Source of the DNA: Hermatobates lingyangjiaoensis
Lineage: Eukaryota > Arthropoda > Insecta > Hemiptera > Hermatobatidae
Direction of reading: 5' to 3'
Assembly: GCA_026182355.1 (NCBI GenBank)
Contig: JAPFBL010000232.1
Coordinates: 248,001-312,000, forward strand
DNA length: 64,000 bases
The translations under genes were made by a program, and so were the position numbers. The notes beneath the pieces are model-generated. The model searched no databases, was not told the origin of the DNA, and saw only the letters and a program-made list of their open reading frames with translations. The number at the start of each line of letters is the position of its first letter. Position 1 is the first letter of the stretch. Positions 36,201 through 50,631 of this stretch are shown piece by piece.

Positions 36201-39200
36201 TAACCTAAACATGAACACTAAGTGTTCAAAACGCGTCGACGTTGGATAAAATCTTTTGTATGGAGACTTACTATTTCTTTCACTTATTCTAATCACTTTA
36301 TAAAATAAATTTTTAAGATAAAAAAGACAATGCGAAATTGTAAAAAAACTAATGTTGATTCTTAAATATGTACCAAAATGAAAATAACAGCAGTATCGTT
36401 TACATACTGACATTAAACCTTTTTAGGGTCAACCGGAAGTAACATGTTAATCTCATCAAAATTATAGATTATATGGAAACCCTCAGACTGAGAAATAATT
36501 GTATAGACTTACAACATTAAATTGGATTAGAATATAAACAACTGTTATTTAATTAATTTCAAACTACTAATTTCGTGCAATATTGTTATTAACTTCGTTT
36601 TCTGCCAGTATGTTTTACCGGCATGCAAGATATAAAATTACTAAAACTTTTTTCAGCCATTAACAAAAAATAATTAGTAAATAGTGAAGATAAAAAAAGT
36701 TTTTTTTTTACTATTTATTGGATTAGCAGAATTTTTTATACTGGACTCCCCCGGTTCCAAAAACAGAAGCAAAACAAATTGCTAAATTTTTTTACTTATA
36801 CACAACTAACAAAATATTACACATTTAGGTCGATTCGATATTTTTTCATCGATGGACATAGTTTTGGAGATAACCAGAACTATTCTTTGTGCATCCCAAA
36901 TACTAAAATAAGAAGCAGAACGAAAAAATTAGGCTTAAAGCGGATATTCTGACTAAATAAATTCGGATTAAACATACAAATAACACATTATTTGATTTCA
37001 ACGTGAATCAACAAAATTTATTAAGTTTCTTTTTTGAAAGTTCCTCTTTCAGGAAACATTTGAACGACACAATTTTTTATAACTGTATGATAAATTATTA
37101 ATATTATCATAAAAACTGCTTATTACCATAGTGACATTGAGGACAACCTATGATTTTATGTTAGTTACATTTTTGGAAACTGATATCTCTCTAGTTTCAC
37201 AAACAGAACTAACCTTGTAAAAAATATAGAAAATAAAATTAGTATAGCATCACATCGGAGATATTAACCTCTTAGAAACTGAAAATATGAATTATTACGA
37301 ATACAGTCATAGACTAAACTAGTACAAATTAACACCCATATATTCATTTAGCAATACAAGCACAGGCTAGCCTAGAAAAAAAACAGAACTAACCTTGTAA
37401 AAAATATAGAAAATAAAATTAGTGTAGCATTACATCGGAGATATTAACCTCTTAGAAGCTGAAAATATGAATTATTACGAATACAGTCATAGACTAAACT
37501 AGTACAAATTAACACCCATATATTCATTTAGCAATACAAACACAGGCTAGCCTAGAAAAAAAAACATTGAAACTGAATTCTAATAATACAAGCTGAGTCT
37601 AATTTAGTAAACACCAACAAATATGTAATTCACCTTATTAATACAACCATAGTCTAACCTAGGAAAAAACCATTTAAATACATTACCAGTACAAGAGTAG
37701 CCTAATCTAGTAGAAACTAAGATGTAATCACTCTACGAAAAAAAAAGTGTAGCTTATCCTAGAAGGCACTACCGAACATAAGCATAGCCTAGCCTAGTAG
37801 ATGCTAACTGATACTTAATTCACTTTACCGATACAAGCTTAGTCTAGCTTGGTAGATGCTAATGGATTCTTAACCAATTAACCAATACAATTAATCATAG
37901 GCTAGCTTGGTAGACCCACGAACATGCAATTCAATCTAACACAAGCATAGCCTAACCTAGACATTGTGAATATGTAATACACTTTACTGATACAAGCATA
38001 TCCTAGTCTAGTGGAAATAATACTTTATAACATTCTAATCAGTATGGCTTGCTATATCAATATGCTTACTCATGTGTAATAAAATAAAATAACTGTATTT
38101 ATAGGAAAAGTGATTATTTAATTTAATCTGAATCAACTTAGATAAACATGCAATATATGATTACATCTTATATGGAATCAAAACATAGAAGGCGCACGAC
38201 AAAATAAATATTTCCATATATATATATATATATATATGCATTAAGTAATTTTTAAATATAAACCTCATAGTTAATAGAAGTTTGGAACTTATAGCCCGGA
38301 GTGAGCATGACTTTGGGGGAGGTAGGAGTGAAGACTAGAGACACTGCCAGCACAGGGATTATGACGCAGCAAATCCACATAACTTGACCTGCAATTTAAT
38401 ATCACAAGAGTTGTTAAAAAAGGAAATTTATTCCAAAATACCAATTTTACATCTAACTGCAAAGATTTTTTAGTGAATACAGTATTCATTTCTTAGTGAC
38501 ACCATAAGGATCAGTAGTCTTACTTTTAAAACGAATGAAGAAAAATAAAATAAGTTCAGACTATATTTTGTCATTTATATCTAAATAATTCGTATAAATG
38601 CTGATATGGTATAATTAAAATATAAATAACAGTGAGTTTTCTGATTTAACTTATATATAAAGTAATACTCATGCGATGTAATCAGTAAATGCAGTGCGAG
38701 GAGCTTTCAGATCATAACAGCTACTCTCTGATCCATACTTCTTCCACATACAACTGACATTTCAAAACTTTCCAAAACAAATCAAAACATTATATATATG
38801 AAAAAATGTTTTAAATTTAATTAAAGAGTATATCTGATGTACATGAAATGTGAGTACAGTGCGAAGGTCTGATAGTATTCACATCGGTTAGACCGATAAT
38901 CTTCATCTTTAATATGTAGGTGTAAATCTCAGACTGAATTACTTGATACCTGAATAAATATAATTTTTTCTGACAAAAACTTGAAGCTCATGTTTTCAGC
39001 CAATGTTCTCTATTTTAAAGAGGGACTGTGTAACATCTCTGTACACACTGGCAAGACATCAGAGGCTTCGCAGGTTAGCGACTAACTGGGACCTTTTCAA
39101 CAGCCGCATACTCCAATTCAACTTGACCTACAAAAACTCTATTTCTATTGGTCACCACTAACGCAACTAAGCGTTTATATACTAAGTGAATAATAAACAA

Positions 39201-39220
39201 GTGAAACAAAAAGCAACAAT

Positions 39221-39259
<39 letters not shown>

Positions 39260-42200
39260 CACATAAACACGTGAAATAACAATCTTCACTCTTATCACTC
39301 AAAGTTTCGGGTAATCTGCCTTCAGGAGAAAAGAGAAAAGGAGACCAAGCACGTTATAGACGCAACGGCTAGTCATATATATGTATAATCAAACCACAAT
39401 ATGAAATGGGAAAACAAGACCAAGATATTTCAACAGTAACAAGCGGTCTACTCTCAGTTGTGTTTTTGACTCTGACGATATAAATATATGATCAAACCAC
39501 AATATGAAATGGGAAAACAAGACCAAGATATTTCAACAGTAACAAGCGGTCTTACGCCATTACGGTTGAAATATTGGGAAGTGAGTCTTTGTTATGTTTC
39601 TGCCTGTCTGTCTTATGTTATTTTAAGTCTTATCTGTCCTGCCAGACCGTTTCCGTTTTTCATGGTATATATATATATAAGTATACCATTTAAATGAAAC
39701 GATTCCACGAACTAAATAAACTACTGTAGTTTATATATAAGTATTATGTATATACTTTAAAATCGGAATGTTCATCCAAACAAGTTCAAAAACGAAGAAT
39801 AGTAACAACAGGGCCTATTTTCTCCTGAAGATGGATTATTCAAAAATTTGAGTTAGTAAGTGTGTCTCTTTCTCTATAAAAGCAGTTACTTTGTGCTGTC
39901 GTTTTTACTTTGTTTGCTCTGGTGACATAAAGTGAAAGACCTAAAGCGCATTTATTTCTATTGTTTTCCTTTTTCTTCGTGCTTCAAACTTCATTGATTG
40001 CATCTCCCACTTTCTTTTCTCCTGAAGACGGATTGCACGGTATTTTGAGTTTGTAAGTGCGTTTCTTTACTCTGTGTGTTACTCTTCGATTTTAAACTCG
40101 TAGTATATATATATACTATATTCACAAAAAGAACACACAGAATGAAACAGAAACTCACTACTATATTTCGATGGCCTCGTCATCAGGAAGATAGATGTGA
40201 GTCGCCCCGAAGACAGACAACGACTTGTCTTCCATGGTTGATGCCATCAAAATATAGTAGTAAGTTTCTATTTTATTTCTGTGTGTTCTTTCTGTGAATG
40301 CACTTTTGTTTAGTTCGTGGAATCATTTAATTTAATTGGATATTTATACATTAATAAAATTTTTAACAAGACTAGTTCAGTTCTTCAGGTTAAAATAACA
40401 CTCTCATTCCCAACATTTCAGTTTTTATATAAAACGTTTTGCATAAAAACCGAAACGTTGGCAATGAGTCCGCCAACCTATGGACTCGAAACATCCTCAA
40501 CTCCATCAATTTCTGCAGGTAACATTTTGACATCTTGAAGGATCATAGCCCAAGCAAGGCAATCACCATCTTACTTGTTCACTTAAATAGTCAAAAATCA
40601 CTGCACTCTTGAAGTTAGAATGTACAATCGGATGTGAAATTAACTTAAAATTAAGTTAAAATTAAAGAATGTTCGTAAGCAAACTGCTTATGAGTCCTTT
40701 CTTGTGTCACCCAAGTATTCATTCTATTGAATATATTAAATTTCATGCAATATATATTGCTTGAATTTATGTCTTAGAAACTTACCAAGGGTTAATACTG
40801 GAGGAAGGAGAAGAATTGACGAAAGGAGCAGCAAGAATGAAATCAGCATGCAGGAGCACACCCAGAACTGAAGACAGCTTGAGAAGCAGAGCATGTAGTG
40901 TCTACACTGGGGACAAAATAAGTCAATCAGTATGGCGAATTGACGAAAGGAGCAGCAAGAATGAAATCAGCATGCAGGAGCACACCCAGAACTGAAGACA
41001 GCTTGAGAAGCAGAGCAGAGCATGTAGTGTCTACACTGGGGACAAAATAAGTCAATCAGTATGGCGAATTGACGAAAGGAGCAGAAAGAATGAAATCAGC
41101 ATGCAGGAGCACACCCAGAACTGAAGACAGCTTGAGAAGCAGAGCATGTAGTGTCTACACTGGGGACAAAATAAGTCAATCAGTATGGCGAATTGACGAA
41201 AGGAGCAGCAAGAATGAAATCAGCATGCAGGAGCACACCCAGAACTGAAGACAGCTTGAGAAGCAGAGCATGTAGTGTCTACACTGGGGACAAAATAAGT
41301 CAATCAGTATGGCGAATTGACGAAAGGAGCAGCAAGAATGAAATCAGCATGCAGGAGCACACCCAGAACTGAAGACAGCTTGAGAAGCAGAGCAGAGCAT
41401 GTAGTGTCTACACTGGGGACAAAATAAGTCAATCAGTATGGCGAATTGACGAAAGGAGCAGAAAGAATGAAATCAGCATGCAGGAGCACACCCAGAACTG
41501 AAGACAGCTTGAGAAGCAGAGCATGTAGTGTCTACACTGGGGACAAAATAAGTCAATCAGTATGACGAATTGACGAAACGACTAGCAAGAATGGTATCAG
41601 CATGCAGGAGTACACCCAGAACTGAAGACAGCTTGAGAAGCAGAGCATGTAGTGTCTATACTGGGGACAAAATAAGTCAATCAGTATGGCAAATTGACGA
41701 AAGGAGCAGAAAGAATGAAATCAGTATGCAGGAGCACACCCAGAACTGAAGACAGCTTGAGAAGCAGAGTAGAGCATGTAGTGTCTACACTGGGGACAAA
41801 ATAAGTCAATCAGTATGGCGAATTGACGAAACGACTAGCAAGAAGGGTATCAGCATGCAGGAGTACACCCAGAACTGAAGGCACTTGAGAAGCAGAGCAT
41901 GTAGTGTCTACACTGGGAACAAAATAAGTCAATCAGTATGGCGTATTGACGAAAGGACTAGCAAGAATGGTATCAGCATGCAACACACCAAGAACTGTAG
42001 ACAGCTTGGGAAGCAGAGAATGTAGTGTCTTAATTGGTTAAAAAATATTGTCAATCAGTATGGGGAATTGATTAAAGAAGTAGCAGTAATGGTATTGGAA
42101 TGCAGGAGCACATCAACAACTGAAGATAGTTTGAGAAACAGAGCATGTATTGGTTTCACAGGAGAAAAAACAAGTTACTCAGTTAGTTTTAACAAGTCAA

Positions 42201-44626
42201 TAATACTAAAAGCCAAATGGAATTCTAAATAAGCCTTAGGAAAGGAAGAATAGAATACAACTTCATAAATACGGAAGCAAAAGAATTATGAAGGTAACAA
42301 TAACACTTATTATAATTACACGCTACAAGCTTTAATACTGTATAAGTTAAGATTTTTAAGTTCAGTATAAAAGCAAGTAAATATTAAGATAAACACTTGT
42401 TAAAGAAAGAACAGAATTGAGAGTTTGTACTTTAGTAAAGAACCTAGGTAACTAACAATCTAAGTTAATACTTAACTCATTTGTTGTGTAATCCGTAATT
42501 GTCTGGTAGTTCACATACTGGGGTAAAACATGTAAATCAACGTTCAAATGATGAACACGAAGTGTTCATTTAAATATCAATCTCTTTCGTGTGAGTTCAT
42601 GAAATGACAAATATTTACCCGAACATCAAATTTAAAAATACATCTCTCTCACTTCGTCCTCTCTTCCAGTCTACTCCTGATGACGAACAACAGTTCGAAT
42701 ATTGAATTCTGTAAGTGTTCTTTTTATTCTTTTTTCTGTGTTTGCTTTATGTAATTTAAAGTTTTATAGTCCTTGTGACCGTTTCTTATATTTAGTAGTT
42801 TTAAAATAAATTATTACGTACGTTTTCAACCTTATGAAAATTAATATTAGCGCCAAGATTCCAGTGAACGCCTTTAGCCTTTAGAAAGAAAGGCTAATGA
42901 TATGACAAAATATAAGATTTGATTTTTGATTTTGAGGGAAAAATAATTTTAAAGGCGAAACTTAAGGAAGGCGAATCCTTACATCAACAAGAACATATAC
43001 CTAACTTGATATTTTAATATTTGTTGAATGACAAATAAAAAGTAGACATAAACAACAACATAGAAAATTTCCCTAACTAATAACTGTTCAGGAGACTTAA
43101 ACATGAGGATATCTAAGAATAGCAATCTACATCATACTTCTTCCACTGCACATTAGATTCTTTCCTCTAATAAATTTAATTCTGTACTCTAATGTACAGA
43201 AATTTAATTTTTTTTACCTTGTTCCTCCTAATTAGTTTTAATATCCTGATGAACCAATATCATGGTTTGAAATAAAAAAAAATTATAAGGATTTCTCTTT
43301 CTCATCCATTAAAGTTACTTTTCCATCAAAATCAAAGTCACAGCTCATAGTTTTGTCATATCATTAGCCTTCTTTTCTAAGTTCACTCGCAATCTTAGTG
43401 CTAGTATTCTTTTTATTAACGTTGATAACGCATGTAATGATTTATTTAAAAACTCTCGTAGGAAACTAGAATGTAGATGTACTTATAAAGTTCGTATAAA
43501 TATTCATGTATTCATAGATTATATTCATAGTACTATATTTATTCATATTATATTCATTCATTATATTATATGCATAGATTCATATATTCATATCATGATC
43601 TTGCATGAAAAATAAAAAAAAAAATGAACTGAAGACAGCTGAGTTTCTGAACGAATAATAATGATTAAAAGTGCTTACATGCATGATGAGCTGGAAAACA
43701 GACACCGGTTTCTGCCGCATCATAGACACACTGCAGGGAATCGAGTTGAGACGCTGGCCCAAGTGAATAGGAGAAGGACAGTCCTCCGTCGGCTTATACA
43801 CTGACACCTTTTGACAGACTTGCGGGTACATTGGCTCTACAGCAATGCTAAAACCCAATCCCAAACCAATATTAAATTATTCTTGAAAAATAATAAACAA
43901 TTATATTATATAGGGGATAGAAATATATAAAATACAAACATTTCTTACACTGAGAATCAATAAACTGGATTGAAAGGGTAAGACACCTTCTGAGATGGCG
44001 AAAAAATAATAGTTTTTCCCAGAAGGTAAAAACTATTAAGGTATAAACACTTGGTTTATAAGTTTTCGTCTTTTCTTGATAATAGGATTTTTATATATTC
44101 AATCAATATTAAATTCACTTGTGATATATTGGTAAACTAATAAGCTAGCCGCTAGCCACATGTTATTTAAACCCATCGAGGCATTTACTATAAGGCTTCT
44201 TATATTCTAGTGTGCTACAGATATCAAATAAATGTATGACTACAATAATTAATTTATGTTAAGTAACAACATATGAACGCATTAGGTTTGCTCCGAATGA
44301 TGACAGCATCTTATCAATATCGTCGAACAGTGGACTTCAACGTAAAATTATAACTATTAACGCAAATAGAAAAAAATGATTCTCGATAGTATAATAATAC
44401 ACTGGACCCAGCAAAAGTGCTGAGCTTTTCGGATGCTCGGATGCACTGAAGCTAACTGGGGTACTTTAGTATAGAAATAGTTCTTAGGAGAAACAGTGCT
44501 AAAGCGACCCTCAAATAATAATAATAATAATAATAATAACTAGGTGATCCGGCTAACTTATAAGCTAACTGGGGTACTTTAGTACAGAAATAGTTCTTAG
44601 GAGAAACAGTGCTAAAGTGACCCTCA

Positions 44627-44685
<59 letters not shown>

Positions 44686-46883
44686 CAACTAGGTGATCCG
44701 GCGAACTTCTCCAACTGTCAGTGAGTTTCATGTTACTTTTAGCTAAGCTTAATTTGGTATTTAATTATTACCATAATAGCTAACCCGACAGACGCTGTCC
44801 TGCCTTGCCTATAATTATTCAATTCGAACAGAAATAAAATCTAAGATGAAAAATCTCGAATGGCCTACACTCAACTTTACTATAAGTAAACATAATATCA
44901 AACTCGTTAACAACCAACTAATGTTTTGTTTGATTAGTGAAAAACTTGTTCGACAACCATCCATCTCATTATGGAATACATCAGAAAATACATGTTTGGT
45001 CAGGGTTAACTTTTTACATTTAACAATTTTATTCTTCTAACATATTATCTTTATTCATTAGAACATTTAAATTTGTTATAATAAGCCTATAATAACAATT
45101 TTATTTCACTTAAAACATTTCTAAGTCAATGTAAACAATGTAAGTAAATGCAAAAAAATCCGACCAGTAGGGCAATGAATTATTATTCCAAAACCAAATT
45201 TCAATTTTTATAGTATATTACCCTAAGCAACAATAGGAATTTTATGAATTTGTTTATAAATTCCTAATCTTATTTTCAATTTTTTAACAAAATTTCATTG
45301 TTTACAGTTTAGCGTTAAAAAAACATGTTCTGAATTCGTAAAAAGGCTTACGAATTCTTATACATGTAATTTAAAAAAGAAATTCTGAACTCATTTTCAT
45401 ATAATGTGCTATTTTTAGGTATAAAAAGTAAAAGTATGTACACGAAATAGACCAACTTATAGTCTATTAAATGCTAATTAGAGAATATAATGATGCCTAA
45501 TCATGCCTTTGATTTGAAGCTGTAACTTAATTCCACCAATTAGATATGCCCAATACATTATTATGACAATATGTGACACTCGTATTTACTAGCGTATTAA
45601 TATATAGCAGGGGTGTCAAACTCATTTTGGTCTGGGGGCCGAATACAACTAGGTTTGATCTCAAGCGGGCAGAGCAAACAAGCTAATTGAAAAATTACTT
45701 TGAGCTAACAATAAATCACCTTTTTCTTTGTACCAGTCACTAATACTAATAATTAGTGCAAAGAAAACTAAGTCAATTATAAAAATATTTATTCAAATCC
45801 GACACTCTGTATCCATTATTATCCATTTTGACAGAGATATTTCACTGGTCAAGGTGCGAGGACAAAGGAAAAGTGGATAATTCAGGGCGTACTAAAACAC
45901 TGGTGGATAATATAAGAACTGCAGGTTTTTAAGGAAATTAGAGTAAACTGATTTTTTTTTCTTTTTAATAATGCATATTTATCTCCCGGGCAGGATAAAT
46001 TGCCCATGGGCCGTATGTTTGACACCTGTGATATATAGGATAGCAATAGACAAGAATGGAAGTAATATGAAAGACGAAATCGTATCTTTAATGAAAACAA
46101 CTCTAGGTCAGTAATCAGAATTGTGACTCACCATGAAATGGCAACCTAAACTAATATCATGAACTGGCAAGTCCTTGGAATTTAAACATCATGGTTTATT
46201 GCAGTAGCTTCTGTAACGATGGGGAGGTAGCCATTCCTCCCAGGGCGGTACATTTTTTGTAGCAGGATTTTGTTTTTAAAGTTTGGCCAATTTCCAAAAT
46301 TGTTAATTGTATTTAGAAGAACAAACAAATTATCATTTACAACGACAGATACTATACATTAACGGTAACAGACATTGGATAGATCAACTAAACAAGAAGA
46401 TTGTTTTAATTATTTTAATAATTTATTTTCACAAAAGTCCCCAGGGGATTCTGTTTGAGAACTTTTGAGAATATTATGATGGAGTAGAGGGATTGAGAAA
46501 TTATATTATATTTGTATAAGTCCACTGAGAGTTAGTTTGTAGCTCTATGAGAACACAGAGATGTAGCATTCTACCAAAGAGCTACGAATATAGAAAACCT
46601 TAACATCTGAGTATAATTTGCTGGGTACATCCAATGACAGGTAGACATTTTTCTAAAGATTCTAGACAATTTGATCACAAAAAAAAAATGTAAGAATTAA
46701 AAAAACAAAGTTTTGTTGTAAAAGTAAAAGTTTCCTACAAAAGCATTGCATAGACTGTTACAAAGACTTCATCTATGAATTCTGTGGCCATCAAAAGGTT
46801 TTGTTAAATAAGTGCTTCTACTAAAGATAAATAACAGATAAAAATGGCTTTCAGTTACTAGAGCATTTGATATCAATACCAAA

Positions 46884-46918
<35 letters not shown>

Positions 46919-47788
46919 TACGTATCTCAGTTATTGAAACAAACTCAGATACTCAGGCTCCACAAGTCACAAAAATCAAATATTGAAACAAGTATTGTAC
47001 TTTTGAAAATTCACGAATGACAGGAGAAGCTTTTTAAGGAAAAGTATAGAGTCATAGAGAAGAACTTGAGATTGCACAATACAAAATATAACAAGCAAAG
47101 AGTAAATAGTATATTAGGATGAAATTATTTGCTATCAACATTTCAAATCAACTCTCACCATGTAACGATACTCTTTCTAGATCATTTCAGTGATAGTTAA
47201 GAAAATCTTTTAATGTATTACTTGTGCTGTATGTTATAGTGTGTTATTTACTCATATTGGGGGATTTCAAAAAAATACGTCCCTAAAAACAAGTTTAATA
47301 TGAAAACTAAAAACGCGATTCAAACACTTAAGTGTTCTTCTTCAGGTTATGATGGAGAAACCATCTGCACTCTTGAGATGCTAATCACGGAACTGACCCA
47401 GGAAGGGGACTCCTAGTTAGGTATTTCTTGATTATTTTTTTAAATATATATAAACAAATTAAGAAAAACAAGGCAAGATAAATCAATTTCGAGAGAAAAT
47501 AAGAATATAAATATAAAAATATATAAAAAGCAGTTAATGTAAAATAAAAGTGCTGAAAGAAACTGCTTTGTATATTTTTATTTTCTTTCCAAATTAATTT
47601 ACCTTTCTTTGTTTTTATTAATTTCTTTATAAATATTTTAAACAAAAATCGACTATCTCATTGATTTTGTATAACATGTCACTTGGCCAGCTCCTTTTCT
47701 AGTTAAATCCTATTAGCACGAAGTGAGTTCGTAGAATCAAATTTTCCAGTCTGAAGATCGTGAATGCCGATACTGCAGTTCACTTTAA

Positions 47789-47826
<38 letters not shown>

Positions 47827-49384
47827 GAGTTCAAGTAACCACTTGGGTTACTTGCCGTTGAGTCTACAACGTGCTTGGTCTCCCTTTCTCTTTTCTCCTG
47901 AAGACGGATTACCTGAAAATTTGAGCCTGTAAGTGTGTTTCCTTACTCTGTGTGTTACACTTCTTGAATTTTGAACTCGTATTGTGTCCAGTTTGGATCG
48001 TGTTTCGTTTTATTAAATGAAATATATATATATAAAACAAATTAAATAATACATCAAACATTTGATAGAATAGGAGTATTATGCAATCGAGATTCGGCGA
48101 ATTTTCTAGCTTCAAAATCAAACTCTCATTCAAATTCAAAATCAAACCGAAAATTCAGTTTTATTTTAAACACTTTTTTATAGGCAAAAGTAAGAATTAT
48201 TTTAATTACAAAATTTAATTTATACTATACAAACAATCTAACAATCTTGACTGGAGTTTAATCGAAGATTTTGACAAGTCAAGTTTGTTAGCTCGTTTAT
48301 ATAATATCAATTTCATTTTCAATTTTAATAAATTCTTGCTTCTGTTTTAAAAAAAGGTTTTAAAATAAAATCTTTGCAATGAGAGTTTAATTTTGAACCT
48401 AGATAATTGACCGAATCCCGATTGCATAATACACCTATATATATATAACCAATTAGATGAAAATTTTCTTCAAACTGAATAAACAAGAATTTTCACAAGA
48501 ACACACAGAAAAGAAATCACTGCACTCACTACTATATTTCGATGTCCTCGTCGTCAGAAATAGATGTGAATCGATCCAAAGGCTGATAACGACTCAGCCG
48601 TTAATAATAATAATATAATTATAAATGATTATAAGCCGTTAATAATAAGTCGCCATCAACCTTTGGAGCGATTCACATCTATTACTGACGACGATATATA
48701 GTAGTGAGTGCAGTGATTTCTTTTCTGTGTGTTCTTTTGAAAATTCTAGTTTATATATATAAAGAAAATTAACATAAATGCTATAAAATTAACACAGAAA
48801 ATATTTTGAGAATAAAACTACCTGGCATTAGCTTTGAGAAAAATAGAACAGTTGTCAGCATTGGCAGAAGAACCCAAAACTACTACCACTTCTCCATAGT
48901 CCTGAAACAAAAGTTTTTTTTTTAGACATATCAACTAGTAAGTAGAGGGTTTGAAATATAAAGAAGATTATTTGTACCAAATAACTTTATCACACTATGG
49001 TTTAAGTCTTCTCTCACAAAATGCAAAAACACTATTTCAATATTGATAGTTATTTCAATATATATTGTACTGATATCAGTCAAAAACATTTAAAGTTATT
49101 TTATAATACGGTACACCTATACATATATATATATAAAGATTTCACACAAACACGTGAATTAACAATCAATGATCAAACCCAATCAATGTTTTCCCATTTC
49201 CCATTTCATATTGTGGCCTGATCATTGATTTTTATTCGCGCTCCATTCTTCGACGTGGGGAGATCTCTCTCACTTCTTCCTCTCTTCTAGTCTACTCCTG
49301 ATGACGAACAACAGTTCGAAATATTGAATTCTGTAAGTGTTCTCTTTATTCTTTTTTCTGTGTCGTGCTTTGTGTAATTTAAAG

Positions 49385-49426
<42 letters not shown>

Positions 49427-49577
49427 GAGTTCGAGATTAACAAAGAACAACACACAAAGTAGGGAAACACACTTACAGACTCAAATTTTCGGGTAATCCG
49501 TCTTCAGGAGAAAAGAGAATGGGAGGCCAAGCACGTTGTAGGCGCAACGGCAAGTAACCCTATTATAAAATAAATAA

Positions 49578-49622
<45 letters not shown>

Positions 49623-50031
49623 GTTACAGCTAGAGAACACAAGAAAAAGGACGAACACTCACGAATCTCGATTATTTCGGCGTCTTGCCGTCTTCAGGAG
49701 AGTAGAAAGAAAGAAAATAAAATAAAAGGAGAAAAAATGAAGGAACGGAGACGTAAATGCGTCCACTGGCCGATGTAAACTGGCGCGATACAATGACACG
49801 TAGTGCAGCCATCTTACCAACGTGAACCAGTGTAGGCTGTGAGTTAAAAAAAATTATAAAAGTGATATTTAAGTAAAAGGGAGGAGAAAAGTAAAAAAGA
49901 GAAAGGAAAGGAAAAAAACATAAAACTAACTAAAATTAAACGAGAAAAAAAAAAATAAATAAATAAATGAATAAATAAATAAAGATAAAAATAAAATAAA
50001 AAATCATCTGATTAAATTTAGACCAGGGGAA

Positions 50032-50083
<52 letters not shown>

Positions 50084-50460
50084 ATACTTGTATTCAGTTG
50101 CTCTTTGACGACGTGAAAACGAAAGGCCCCAGAGTGATTATCTTGTATCATTTGTGGTGATTTACCTGATATATATATATATATATATATATATACAGGT
50201 TTGATTAAATAATACGCCATATTTATGGTTGATTAGTTTCCTTGTGTATTTCTCAAGGGATCTGAATAATCTTCTTGTACAAACATCTAAATTGAATAGA
50301 ACATTTCCAATGGTTCCATTGTCTTTACATCTTGCATTTCCACTAATTTTACTATTGTCACAACAGTCACAACTAGTACTATTACTATTATTATTATTAC
50401 TATTATTATTATTATTATTTAATCAAACCTGTATAAATGAAGGACTGCTTCCTAAATATA

Positions 50461-50496
<36 letters not shown>

Positions 50497-50581
50497 CAGG
50501 TAAATCACCACAAATGATACAAGATAATCACTCTGGGGCCTTTCGTTTTCACGTCGTCAAAGAACAACTGAATACAAGTAT

Positions 50582-50631
<50 letters not shown>

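Noticed and set aside
40813..42185. Regular ~124-bp repeat array considered as a CRISPR-like or satellite array
   Set aside because: There are no unique spacers; the whole unit repeats and is derived from an exon plus acceptor. The genome is eukaryotic.
44452..44688. Poly-Leu/poly-Tyr frame
   Set aside because: Produced by (AAT)n tails of a LINE fragment.
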